Source of the DNA: Adineta steineri
Taxonomy: Eukaryota > Rotifera > Eurotatoria > Adinetida > Adinetidae
Length of the DNA stretch: 64,000 bases
Direction of reading: 5' to 3'
Assembly: GCA_905250115.1 (NCBI GenBank)
Contig: CAJNOI010000036.1
Location: 159,324-223,323 of the forward strand
In this document: positions 12,202-25,100 of the stretch, one piece after another
Position numbering within the stretch: position 1 is the stretch's first letter
How the letters are laid out: every line of letters begins with the position of its first letter
Made by a program: the position numbers and the translations under genes
The notes under the pieces: model-generated
Seen by the model: the letters and a program-made list of their open reading frames with translations, nothing else
Database searches by the model: none
Told to the model about the DNA's origin: nothing

Positions 12202-14626
12202 TTCTCAGCATCTTTCTTTTCTAGGCTTTGTATTCAATTCTTTTCTTGATTTAATATAGTATTTTATTAAGTTTTGTTCTATAACATATGAATGATTACA
12301 AGGAGAGAAAAGAACAAATATTTAAAAGATGTAGTAACCTTATCTTCTTTTTCTTCTACTTCTTTTTCTTCTCTCTTTTTTTTTCTTTTCTAGTTTCACC
12401 TTAATAGTAATTAATGAACAAATAGAAAAAGAAAAGAAAAGGTGGTTCACGAGTAAGAACATAGTTAAAAATCAATCTTTTTCTATATGGAATTAGATAC
12501 ATATTTGTAAAAGCATCGATTCTTTTAATAACTGTTAAAACAAGATACTTCCTTTAAAAAAAAGCATTTGTCATTATATAGGATCGAAAGGGTAGATGAA
12601 GTACCTTCCACTTGAAAAAAATAATAGATTGTTCAATTCTAAGTTTTATTGATATATCTGAGGGTCTTATATCGCAATAAACGGAAAAATAAAATATCGT
12701 GAATAAGTTAATTATTTTACAACGTTTGAAGAGAACTAAAATGACGGTACCAATTAGAATTGAACTATTATATAATCATAAGATGTGTTAATTAAAGTAG
12801 ATAAGATGATAGTCACTAGAATTATTTCATGCATATAATGATACTCGAGATATGATCGAATAAGCACGCATTTTCTTTTCAGTGAAAATTGGACAATGAA
12901 ATATATACTGTATCAATACAAATAATAATAATAGTATTTATTATGTATTCAGTTTGATTGTATTTACACGGAAGAAATAAAAGAAGACTACAAGTTTCAC
13001 AGTAAAATTTGACTCGGGAAAAAGACATATAAGTTTGTAGAGAAAATTTTTCTCTATGGAATGGTGTATGTACTATCAAATTCTGCTGCGCATCGTAAAA
13101 ATTGTTTTCTGGCTTTAACTCAAGCCAATTAGAGACCTGCATCGGAGTCAACTAAATTGCTTGCTTATAATTCATTTCTTACATTAAATTTTTTTTTGAG
13201 GCGATGGTTTTGTTTTCTGGCATTTTCTCTGCAAACTGATGTGTTTTGAGGGTCCAATTAATGTTTTATAGAGGTCCTTGGACACAAAAGAAAGTCGTAT
13301 TCACAGAAAATCTCAGTGTTGATTTCAAGGTAAAAATCAATTTTTACAGTGAGCAATAGAATTTGATAGTATATATACCATTCGACAGAAAACAGTTTTT
13401 ACTACAAACCTACATATGTCTTTTTCCTGGATCAAAAATTTGTAGTCGCCTTTTTAACTTCTTTCCTATATTGTATATGAAAAAATAGCTGTTCTTTTTT
13501 TTGTAACTATGACATAGGGATGCCTATAATTCTATTACTCCCTGTAATATATCAAATAAAGGTCAACAAACAATGATTTGATTCATATATGACTTGGTAA
13601 ATTCTATGTTCGATCGAATTCATGAATAGAATAATTAATCAACTGTTTCTCATCACTTTTTATTATAGTGTCGATTGAATTCATAAAAAAAAAGACGACG
13701 ACTGACTGCATAACGTGCTATATTCTCGTTTCATTATTATTAATGCGCTTAATAATTATAGAAAATTCTCTTCTTCTTCTCCCATTCACTTACCGTACTC
13801 AATCATTATTTAAAAATAGAAAAAAAAATACATTGCGTAGAATATAATGAATGTATGTGAGAACTTCTTCTTTGTTCAAATTTTGATTACATATAAAAGT
13901 ATGACAACAGCTGGCACATTATTTATATAGTCGAATTTCTGACCGATAATTGCCATCTTTAAATTTTTATGTATAAGTAAACGTTCATTCGATCATGAAC
14001 GAATTTTTGTGTATGACCTAAACAAATCTAAGATTAACGTTTTATTTTATATGATAATACTTGTTATATTTCAATTAGAGTGCTAAAAATTTTTTAAATG
14101 CAATCCTAACTTTGTAAAGCATCATGTTTCAACTTCATTGTGATAGTTATATAATTTCACACTCTTAAAATATATTCCACACTTCCAATTACTTATGCAA
14201 TATTAATACTATAAACATGATCCTATGTCTAAACTTTTTCTAGAAAAGAAAAGATGTTATAATCTATCGTTCATACAAGAAATGGAATCATCTTTCTTCT
14301 GTTTCTTTCAAGGTATTGGTATTCTCGAAGGAACAGTATATTGAGATTGAACAGATGTTATATTTCTTCATGTAAAAAGAATTAATCATAAAACACCTTT
14401 TCTCGATGTTTCTTACTTTGATTTTTTTACAAATAATAATCTTCTTAATTCTAATATGATTTCCCGCATAATAGATCTCTTCTCGATAAATTAATATTTG
14501 AGTTTAGTTTTTTTTCTCTTTCGTTTCTCTCTTTTATTTGATATATATACAATATATATGCATAGTGAACACAAAAATAGGAAAAAGAAAAAACATCAAA
14601 CAAACAAATGTCAATTACATAGCTAT
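12202..14626. other. Intergenic, nothing recognised
   Basis: AT-rich spacer. Short frames at 12879-13151 (-) and 14498-14683 (+) show no domains; the second overlaps the 3' end of the RPRD2-like gene on the other strand. I see no RNA gene. Confidence 0.55.
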
Positions 14627-17432
14627 TTAGTTTCGTTGATTTTGATATTGTTGTTGAGAATGATAATCCATGGATGTATTTGATGGATGTTGATTAGTTG
14701 GTGGATAGAATGGTGGAACAGGTGTTGGATATGTTTGAGGAGCTGCTGGATTATACCAAACTTGTGGTACTACAGGTGTAGGTATAGGTGGTTGTAAACG
14801 TTTCATAAGTAGATTTTCAAATGGATTTGATTGTGAATATTGACTGGAAGGTTGAGAAGTAGAATTAGAAGAAGAAGAAGGAGCTGTGGTTGTTGTTGGA
14901 ATTGAAACTACATTTGGATCAGTTATTTGTCGTAATGTTTGTGTAAGCATTTCAAGACTTTTTTCAAAACCAGTAGATTGTGAATGTTTAATAAGTAAAT
15001 CAGTTATTAGATTAACATCAATCATTGGTGTTTGCTAAATGAAATATAATCAATATTAGTTTTATTAATAATAAAAAAGAAAGTAAATATACTTGTGATG
15101 TTGTTTTATTATCACCATTAAGTAAAGGTGATTGATTTGAATTATCTTTATTTGATCGTTCATCAGCATCATCGAAATGTTGTTGTGATGATTGATGTCG
15201 ATGTAAAATATGTTTACGATGATGACGAGGATCTGCACGTGTTGTTCGGACAACTATGCGAAAAATTATGATTAGAAAATTTATGTTGAGAAAAAACAAA
15301 CAAAAATAATATTTACTTGCTGGTCGATCTGATGGAGATTGTGCTATGAAATAAATATTGATATTGATTATTCGAGAGAAAAAACAACAGCTAGATATAC
15401 TTACAATTATTTTCTTCATTATCAGATAAATCCATATCAGTTTGACGATAATCAGGAGGAGTATTTCCTAAAAATAGAATTATTATGTTTATTGATAAAA
15501 ACATCTTAACTCTTTGGGTATCACTGGGGCTCGCACTACGACATAGAAGCGATTTGGATGCATATATTTATGTAAAATTAAAAACCCTACTAAGGTTACT
15601 GAGTCAGTTTTTTGGCTCCCGTTCGTACACCTCCGAGGAAATGGGTAACATATTTCCGTGGAGAAACCCGGCTAAAAGTTGAAATATTTTTTTAAAGTAT
15701 CTATAATACCCAATGCTCATACGAAATATCAAGTTTTAAAGAGACTGCATTCATAGATTGAATAATGGGCCTCAAAGAGTTAATTAAATGTTACAAGTCA
15801 GTTGAATGATGACTTCATCGATTCTAATTTTTGATTAGACTTTTCGTTGAACTTCGTAATGAATCATCTATTTAAGATATTCGAGTCAAAACAAAATGTT
15901 CAACATATTTAGAGATCTTTGATTTTATCCTCTAGTTCGATGTAATTTATAGTAGTGCTAATCTTCTTCTTCAAATAGTAAAATAAATTGTTCGAAAAAC
16001 ATCAAACTACAATAGCTAACGATAGTAACATATTGTTTTTTTATAAAGAAAATATATGGAGAAGATTTTCGAGCACGTGCTTTTAAATGTCACTTATATT
16101 GATTCCTAAAACACATTCGCAGCAAATTGTTTTTTCTCATAATCCTGTTAACTTACGATGCTGCATTTTTGAAACAATTGAAATCATTAGTATTGACACC
16201 AAGCATTCAATTGTAACTAGCAGAATGCTCAACATCTATTGTCCGAAAAGCTCTTAGGATATGTTGTCAGCCGCTACTGAAGTAAAACCTCTTTGGGTAT
16301 ACTAATATATATATATATTAATCTTAGCATATTCATTTAAATATATAAATAATTTTTTAATTTTGTTCTTACCAGGTGACGGTACATTATCTCCAGTTGG
16401 TGATGATACAATTTCAGGTAAATCTCTTATTAAACTATCAAGTTTTTTCTTTAATGTTGCTACTTTATCACCAAAATTTTTATACGCCTTGAAAAAACAA
16501 ACGATGAATTATTTTTTCGATGAAAAGTAACAAATACAAACTTCAACAACAATATTTGCATCTTGATATTGTGCATCATAAAATATTTCTGCTTGTTCAC
16601 AAGATTGTTTTAAATTTTTCCGTTCTTGTAAAACACGTTCAAAATATCGAACATAATCTTGAAATTTTTCTCGGCTATTTTCATATTCAAGATGAAATGC
16701 ATCAGTTGATGTTGTATCTAAAAACAAAAACATTGATTTTTTTTATTCTTAATTAATCTATCTAACCTTTTAATTTTCGAACACTTTCAATTGACATTCC
16801 ATCAATAATTTTTAAATCATTATTTATCATTTGTTCTTTAACAAGTGTTTCTGCTTCTAATTGTTTAAAACGAATTAATGATTCACATAATAATTTTGGC
16901 TACAAACAAAAAAAAGGACATAATTTAATAATATAAGAAAAAAAATCATTTTTCGCTTTACTTGAAATTCTGCAATAACACGTGTAACTTCTTTATCTTT
17001 TTCATAAACTTCTGTACCTAAAAGTTTTTTTAATATTTCATCAATAAAATCTTCATCATAAACACCACGTTCACGCCATATTTCAAGTATACGTTGAACT
17101 TTTTTTCTAATACCATTTTCTTTAACATGAATCATTGCTGAACTTAAATATGGTTTAAATGCTTGATTATAAACTAAAGCATTATGTTTTTTAGCATTTT
17201 GTATAACATCATTAGCAACATAGAATAATGTTAAACGATGTGATGGTTTCGATTTTTTTAAAACTTTAAACCATGTTTTTAATAAATGTTCATATTGATT
17301 ACGATGATATAAAATCCATAATGATAATGTTTGAACACTTTCTTGTGTACTATTAACAGTTGTAAGACGTTTTTCAAAACTTGCTGATGTTGTTGTTGAA
17401 TCGTCAGTTGTTTTTGTTGTTGTTGAAGCCAT
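14627..17432 (-). CDS. RPRD2-like, RNA polymerase II CTD-binding protein
   Basis: Nuclear protein that binds the phosphorylated C-terminal domain of RNA polymerase II and helps CTD dephosphorylation (family knowledge). Exon 1 (about 16962-17432) encodes a complete CID domain: SVQTLSLWILYHR, HRLTLFYVANDVIQNAKKHN, RILEIWRERGVYDEDFI. Then comes the coiled-coil CREPT-type part (EIFYDAQYQDANIVVEAYKN, KVATLKKKLDSL), PSPTG, and DMDLSDNEEN. These last signatures and the later IDVNLITDLL match RPRD2 rather than RPRD1. The C-terminus is Pro/Tyr/Gln-rich. About eight exons give about 517 residues, far shorter than human RPRD2 (about 1460). A 30-nt exon sits near 15316-15345 (AQSPSDRPAS). The largest intron (about 15480-16373) contains an inverted-repeat element. 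Confidence 0.88.
15506..15783. repeat. Candidate inverted-repeat element in RPRD2 intron
   Basis: An 11-bp perfect terminal inverted repeat (TTAACTCTTTG at 15506-15516; its complement at 15773-15783) bounds about 278 bp that is less AT-rich than the surrounding intron. CTCTTTGGGTAT recurs at about 16289-16300, outside the element. I see no clear target-site duplication, so this is a moderate to weak call. Confidence 0.4.
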
Positions 17433-19656
17433 GATGAAAACAGGGGATAAAAATTTTATTAATGTGTTGTTTTGTTTTTTGATTAGAAATAAAAGATGGT
17501 AAGTTTTTTGATTGTAAAAGAACAAAAACTTGATTGAAGTTTTTGGCTTTAAATAAAGATGAATGGGTAAGAGATTGAGAATGAAGAATGATGCCAATTG
17601 GAAGAAGGTAAACCGTCATTTATCTATAGACCAATTGAATTCATTGTGAATTAAAAGATAAAATAGAAGTTGGTAATCAGCGCCCTCTAACTGATTCTCG
17701 GAGAAAAAAACGATCGATAATCTATTTGAAGGTGAAGTAATTAAATAATATCACTGAACTATTTTTTTTGTCCGATAGAGATAGAGAGCTACGAAAGTGA
17801 ATTTCTTCATTGTGTATTTGCATATGCCTGAAAGAAACACTGGTGCCTGATTTTAAAAAATTATAATGTCATAGTTTCAATAAGATAAAAGATGTATCAT
17901 TCGATCTTCTCATAGTTTTATCATAGAAGTAATAGTATACCTTTTTACATATTTTATATGTTCAAATCATTATTGAAAAGATTCATTATATAGTTTACAA
18001 TATTTCTTACTGAGATTTGTTAACTTTCGTTTGTCAATATGATAATAAAGCTGAATGAAACTAAAAAAAATATTTTCAATAACGTATTTCTTGTCTGCAC
18101 GAATAAAAGATCTGCTATTCATAAATCAGACGATTATTAATTGATTAGTTAAATAAAATATACGAGTTCGATATTATAAAATGGGAAATTATTTATCGGT
18201 CAGTAACATAACTGAAATGGTCAGTATTTAGATTATCACTCTTGTAAACAGAAGACTAACAAAAATTTGATTTTAATCGATCGAAATAGGACAATGTTAA
18301 TGAATTCCAGTATTTTTCCCTATTTAAATAAATATTTAATAATTTTTCGAGACAAGGAGTCCAAAGAGATATCGAGCACCTCAATTCTCAACGCAAGTCT
18401 CAGAAAAACGCATTTCATGATCACCGGTACGAAGTTCGTTTTTATAAGGTTACTTTATTTTAATTGCTAGTTCAATTGAAAACATAGTGAAAATCAAAAT
18501 CTCTTTAATCCTCTTTTTAAATGAGTGATAATCGGAATACTAACCAACTAAGCTTTTTACTGCTCATTTTCATAGTTTTTGCTGACCGAGTAAATAATAG
18601 CCTAACAAAATATAGGATTATTAATGATCCTTGTGAATACATTCAACAACTTTCTAAAACCTTTTTATATTTTGTATATAATATACAGAATTTTCCTTCG
18701 AATTGCAAGCAGATGATAAAGAAGTTAAGCTTCTATGTTTTTCTGACATGTCTTATAAAACTTGTCATTATAATTTTTTTAATTACACTAGTCGACATTT
18801 AAAAAAAAGTAACAGTTCTTTCTCTATAGGCCAATGAATTATATCAAGCTTTTAATAGATAAATAATAGAATGTTGTTGATGGCATAATGAAGTAAAAGT
18901 ATTATGATAATGTACATGTAATTATGTTTTTAGTACTATAATATAGACATATTGATAGTTAATTTTTTATTTCTTCAGTTTAAAATTAAATATATGATAT
19001 AGAGACAATACTAACAAAATAAATTTGCATGATTTTTAAATATATTTAAAAGTAAACGTGATACAATTCAATATTATTTTTAGTTTAGTTGTATATTTTC
19101 AAGTGTTATATATCATACAAGACTATTTATTATTAACACATGTTATTTTTCCTTTTCTATTGTATGTCTAAGAAACGGGTACATTTATGAGAGAAATTAA
19201 ATTCTTCTCATTTGTTAACATCATGTTTTTCTCGTTCTTAGAAAATATATCACTGTAACTTTCATGCAAGTAAACTATACTTTTTAAATAGTGTATTACA
19301 ATCTCAATTCGAAGTAAATAGTTCAATAATAATTGATCAAATATAACAATAGGTTTTTTTAAAGAATGTATTAAACATATAATCTGTTATATCAATAATA
19401 AATAAACTTGTTATTTAATACGACATCTTTTCATTCTTTCGTTTGTTTATCATGAAAAATATTTCTAAAATATTCAATTAGAATAATATTTAATATAACA
19501 TACAGTCAAATATAATAAACAAGAAGAAAAACAAAAAAGCGTGTTTAGAGATAATGAGTAATTTAAAATACAAAAATTTTTTCTGATCATTATATACACA
19601 AATACTTGACACGAAGCAGTGTTTTGTTTATTTTAATCACTGATATTTGAAATATG
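17433..19656. other. Intergenic, one doubtful small ORF
   Basis: AT-rich spacer between minus-strand genes. The only frame with an ATG worth noting is 18521-18802, listed separately. I see no RNA gene or repeat with clear borders. Confidence 0.5.
18521..18802 (+). CDS. Doubtful small hydrophobic ORF
   Basis: This 93-codon frame opens with ATG and has an early hydrophobic stretch (LSFLLLIFIVFA) and a second at the C-terminus (FLTCLIKLVIIIFLITL). That could be a small membrane or secreted protein. AT-rich random sequence also gives Leu/Ile/Phe-rich frames of this size, and I see no homology. It is listed only because both the ATG start and the hydrophobic layout are present. Confidence 0.15.
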   Translation: MSDNRNTNQLSFLLLIFIVFADRVNNSLTKYRIINDPCEYIQQLSKTFLYFVYNIQNFPSNCKQMIKKLSFYVFLTCLIKLVIIIFLITLVDI

Positions 19657-21337
19657 TTACCAGTCGCCACCTCCACCTCCAAAATCACCGCCTAAATAAA
19701 AATAAATATAAATTGTTAATAAAAATCAATAGTTTATTTATTTACCACCAAAATCTCCTCCACCGCCAAAATCATCTCCACCACCACCACCGAAATCTCC
19801 ACCATCATAATCTCCACCACCAAAACTATCACCACCGCCATAATCTATAAATAAAAATTTAAATCATATTGTATATCTTAGAGTTTTCATCTTACCTGCA
19901 CCACCTCCATAATCATTATTTCCACCATTATCATTGGTGTCATATTGAAAACTGTCCGATTGTTGATCATTATAATTGTTTGTATCATTATAAGCTGAAT
20001 AATCATTATTTGTTGTATCGTTCGTGTAATTATTTGTTGTATCATTATCATAACTAGATGAAGAAAAAAACATGAATAGCTTGTAAAAATTAAATGTAAT
20101 AGACATACTAGTTGTTAACGACAGTTGTGTCATTACCCCCACCCCATCCACTAGAAATTTAAAAGAAAATCAATCATATATATTTAATTCAATCAATTTA
20201 GAAAATTACCCATAACCACCGCCTCCGTAATATCCAGAGTGTCCCATACCATAACCCCAACCTCCATGACCACCACCGAATCCGCCTCCCCATGCGTAAC
20301 CAAGAGCACCTAAAGATAAAAGCAAAATTAAATATTCTATTGACAAATATCTTAAACAATCTTACCACCAAGTAGTGCTCCACCAGCTAAACCTAATCCG
20401 ACACCACCCAATGAGCTTCCGCCACCTCCTCCATAACCACCATAGCCGCCTCCTCCACCACCAGTAACATAGGTGGGAGAAGGTTGTACGACTACTGTTG
20501 TATGACCACCACCATAAGCGGGTTGTTGATAACTTGATGAACCAGTACCACCATACGGTGGACGATATTGTTGTTGTTGTGGTGGTTGATTACTGTTCAA
20601 TTGAGGATACATTGATTGTGGTTGTTGTTGTGGTCGAGGATAGGAACCTGATGATGATGAATAAGCTAAAAATGAAATTAGTATTTTAATATTACTAAAG
20701 TCGTTCAGTAAAAATAAATACATACGAGGTGGAGGACCTGATGATGGAGGAGCAGAAGGTCCACCAGAATTGCCTTGCTGTTGAGAAGGTGGTGGCTGAG
20801 CTTGTTGAGGTGGAGGAGGTAACTAAGTAAAACAGAATCTAACTTTTACTACTATTATATAACGTTAACCTACTGTAGATACAATTGCTTTCATCCAATC
20901 ACTAAAAAATGACAAATTAAAATAAATAGAATAATATAAATTTGAATATAATTACTTAAGATGTGTAACATCATTACAAAGAATCCATATAATTTCCTGA
21001 TCATGATGTCCAGTTGTAGATCGTGGTAAAGCAATAAGATTAGCTTCATCAGTTGGTCGAGGAAGTGATGGTCGATTAGATAAACATCTTGTATATGGTC
21101 CAACACAAAGATTTTGTGCTATAGTACGAATACGTACTGATCCTTCAGGTTTTCGATCACTTTGTTTTTCATACCATTGTAATGTTGAATCATCAAATAA
21201 AACAAAATAATAATCTTTCCATTTCTTTGATAATAAACCCTCTAGGTAAACGAATGACAAAATATTTATTGAAAATATCATTGTTTATACTTACTATAAA
21301 AGTACCGAAGATGCCCCGTTTTGATATGCTGACTCAT
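19657..21337 (-). CDS. PH-domain protein, evectin (PLEKHB)-like, with Gly-rich tail
   Basis: Probable phosphoinositide-binding membrane-trafficking protein. A short first exon at the ATG (21335-21337) reads MSQHIKTGHLRYFYK. It is joined across a ~45-bp intron to GLLSKKWKDYYFVLFDDSTL, forming the start of a PH domain (residues about 5-110, ending in the WMK helix). The rest is low complexity: Pro/Gln-rich; Tyr/Pro/Gln; Gly/Tyr with a small hydrophobic block GLGLAGGALLGGALGYAWGG; an Asn/Asp/Thr/Tyr-rich stretch; and FGGGG repeats ending GGGGGDW. The order N-terminal PH, Pro/Tyr/Gly linker, then a Leu-Ala-Gly hydrophobic block resembles evectins (PLEKHB1/2), but the long Gly-rich extension is not typical. 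The PH call is firm; the evectin assignment is inference. Confidence 0.72.
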
Positions 21338-22119
21338 AATTTTGTATTATTGTTTATTTTGTCTAAAAATCGATTGATTATGTGTATATATATATATGGG
21401 TTAAGATTTATTCATGCTCAAGTTGAATAGCTATGACTCAAGCAATAACGAATCATCATAGTAACACATGAGATTGTTTTTTTTTCTCTACTCTTCTGAC
21501 GAGTAAACACGTCTGCTCAGTGAGATTGTTGAATGTCAGTTCTCTTTTTTTCTTTCTCGTGATACTGGAACCCAACAGAAAGAAAGAAAGAAAGAAAAAA
21601 AATTGCGTTCGTGTATTAATTGGACGAGGTTCTCTTGAAGAAAGAGAATAGAGATAAGTATATACCGACAGAATCATAAAAAGAAAAACTGTCGTATTCC
21701 TTCCATGAAGTAAAGAATTGGCAAAAAACGTCAGTAGATGACGCTTCGATTGTAATGCATGATCATTCTAGCACATTCTTCATACTGTTTGATTAACATA
21801 TCAAATGAAAAAATGAGTAACACTGTATGTGTCAATATGTGAACATTTACTTTTTCTTTAAATTCCTTTAGTCAATAAAAACAATATATAATTTCTTTGA
21901 ATTTTTGAACATTTTAGATATTCATGTACAATATATCAGTATCATTTTATTGGAGTAGAAAAAAGAAAACAATAAATTGAAGAGAGAGAAAAAAAGAAAA
22001 CTTGAATGCCACTGCTGGATACAAATGAAAAAGCAAAACACGAAAAAAAAAAATACAGCAAAGCTCTTTTTTTGTTAATCTTCCTTTCAATCATTCTTTC
22101 ACTGTAAATATAAAGATAT
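21338..22119. other. Spacer between PH gene and BCR/ABR-like gene
   Basis: Both flanking genes are on the minus strand, so this should contain the 3' UTR of the RhoGAP gene and the promoter of the PH-domain gene. It holds poly-T/CTTT-type runs near 21476-21605. A frame at 21456-21677 is repeat-derived. Confidence 0.55.
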
Positions 22120-25100
22120 TTATTTCAATAAATTATCTCGTCTTAATTTTAAACATGCAAGTACAACTTCACATTGATGCATTGAACCTTGTAATTCAGC
22201 TGACATTTGATCAAGATCTGTTTGTCCATTATTTCCTCCAGCAACATTTAAACGTTGATTACTACCTGAAAAATAATTTGTCATGAGTAATTTTGATGGC
22301 CTCATTAATGTAGGTCCAAATACAACAGCTAGATTATCTAAATGCATCATATTTATATGCGAAAATTCACTAACACGTATTAGATGATCTAATAAATGAA
22401 ATAAAATTTTTCGATTATTTCCAGGTAATAATTCAAGTGTTTTTAATAGTGTTACACGTTGATTATCACTATCTTTTAATTGTATAGCATGCAGGAATTG
22501 CTTATAAAGTGTACTTGTAAATAATGGTTCAGGTAATTCACGAAAAAATAATTTTAATAAATTAGCTGCAACATGAACATTTTTTTCGGCTAATAATTCT
22601 TCACCACGATGATAATGTCGATCAAATTGATGACGAAGTTTTTGTAAATCAGATGTGACACAACAAACACGATAAATACCTGTTTCTTTTAAACCATCAC
22701 GATCAACCATTTCAATACATTTTACAATGAGACGTGGAATACCATCGATACTAAAAAAATAACAATAACAATAAGAGATTAATCCTATTTGAATATTACC
22801 ATCCATTTGGTGTTTCTATTAATTTTTCAATACTTTTGCCAAATACAGCAAGATTACGTTTTGATCCTTGTCTTTTAAATGTACCTTCACGTTTGGAATA
22901 TTTTAATGAAATTTTCAATTTTAAATCACCAGATGGTGAATCAATTGTTAATATTCCATTACTATTACGATCACAATCTTGTAATGCAGTTTCAATCTTA
23001 AAGAAAATTTGTTTATTTATAAAACCAATTATTCATGAAAAAAACATACATTTCGATGAAATTTACCAATACATTGTGCACGTTGTGAATTACTCGTAGG
23101 ATTACCTGTTGTTACAGTATCAATACGATAGATGAGTAAACGGAATGCAAGTGAATATTCTAATTCAACTTGAAATACCTAAAATAAACATTTTTTTGTT
23201 ATCATAATTCAAAATAAAAAGATAGAACCAGTAGTCAAAAGAATAGTCATCATGCATAAATAGAGATAAAATATACCGTTTTAGGCCATCTAATTGAATA
23301 GTAAAAATAAGGTTGACATTTCTATGAAATAGAATTTTCGTATGATTATTTGATGCATGTAATAAAAACAAAAACAAAATTATCTAAATCTCAGAAATTT
23401 AAAGAACATCTCTTGACATGATATAAAACTGCTGCAAATCGTTTAAATTATTCAAGTACTATTGACATTTCTTTTTCAAACAAACTTTAAGATTATCACG
23501 TACGTTAAATCTCAAGTTTCTCCCTCGGTCATACATTATTTTATCTAAGAGTCATTGAAAATAAACTTCAAGTTCGTAAATATATATGTAATTATTTCAT
23601 ACTTCGCCTTTGAATTCTACTGATTCATGTTGTTGCATTGATCGTTTAGCCGTTTGTGCATATGGAAAAAATGTATTATAGGAATCAATTTCGACAGCAA
23701 CATAAAATTGATAATTATTATCTGTAGACGATGTTAAAATTGGTAATGTTGGTTGTTGTCGTACTGGATTCGATAATGCTGAACCATGTATGCTGTGTAT
23801 TGTTATATGTAATGTACCGGAATATGTTTTACTTTGTTTTGATATTGATGATGGTTCATAAGAAGCAAAATCTTGTGAATTTGCTTTAATAAGATCAAGA
23901 CGTTTTTGAATAAGATTTTCAGTTAAACGTTGATGATGAGTATTTACAGGATCTGTTAATGTTGAACTACGTTGAACAAGTTCTTGTTTAGTTTTATCAA
24001 TTAAATCAAGCCAATCTTGACGTTGATATGCCGATGAAAAAAGTATGACAGATGATATTGATGAAGATGAATTTGAAAGAATTAATTGTAATTTTGATTG
24101 AGATAAATTATATTCGTTTTCTTGTCGACGAATATTTTTTGATAAACGAGAAGCAACATTATTCTAGAATAAAAATTCAACTATTATCTTTTTCAATGAT
24201 TCAACTTACACTTGATTTTGGTGCTTTTTCTAATTCTTTGTAAGCTGTTTTTAAGTGTAATTTTAATTCATCTACCATAAAAAATAAAGTTCGATTTTTA
24301 TTTGAATATAAAACAAAAAAAAAAGGACTTACCACCGGTTTTTGTATTATCATCAGAAGGGCTTTGTGGTATTGTCCAATGAAGATCAATCATTGGAATA
24401 AACCAATGGAGTGCGTATTTTGGGCTAAAAATATGTTTAGAATTTCTAATTATTGTAGGCTGTTTTATGTAAATAATATAGTCATGTCTGATATTTAAAG
24501 TATGAAATGATCATTACGAAAAAATTTCTTTTTATCATTTCAAAAACAAACTACGAGTTTTTCTTTTTAACCTACCTTGCTAATAATTTTGTTTTTAAGT
24601 AACAACAAACAATAACATCCGGATAAAGAATAAGACGACAACGATCACGAGAACTTTTTGAGATCATTCGAGCAACATCTTCATTCTTTAAAATAATTTT
24701 ATTAATATTTTCATCTTGTCGAATCTAGATTTTTAAAAATAAAATATTAATAGAACTAAACATTTGAACTTTCAATACATACACCAAATAATTTACATCG
24801 TTGGGCGTAATTATATAATTTCGTTAAACTTTCTTGATCACTTGTTTCAAAAGATTGAGCTGTTTTATGTAAATCCTAAAAAAAACAATTTTAATATCAA
24901 AATTTTACAAGAAAAAATTCTTACTTGTACTTGTGAAAGTATTTGAAGAAATTGTTTAGTAGGTATTGATAAAAGATCTATTAAAATTTGATTTAAAAAA
25001 TATGGGTCTATAATCATTAATTTACCTTCACTAGACATGCCATTATTCATTGGACGTTTGTCTAATGCTTTTCTTATCGGTGCTAAATTTGCTTTGATAT

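Noticed and set aside
18267-18470. 67-codon frame
   Set aside because: Starts with TTG and has no features.
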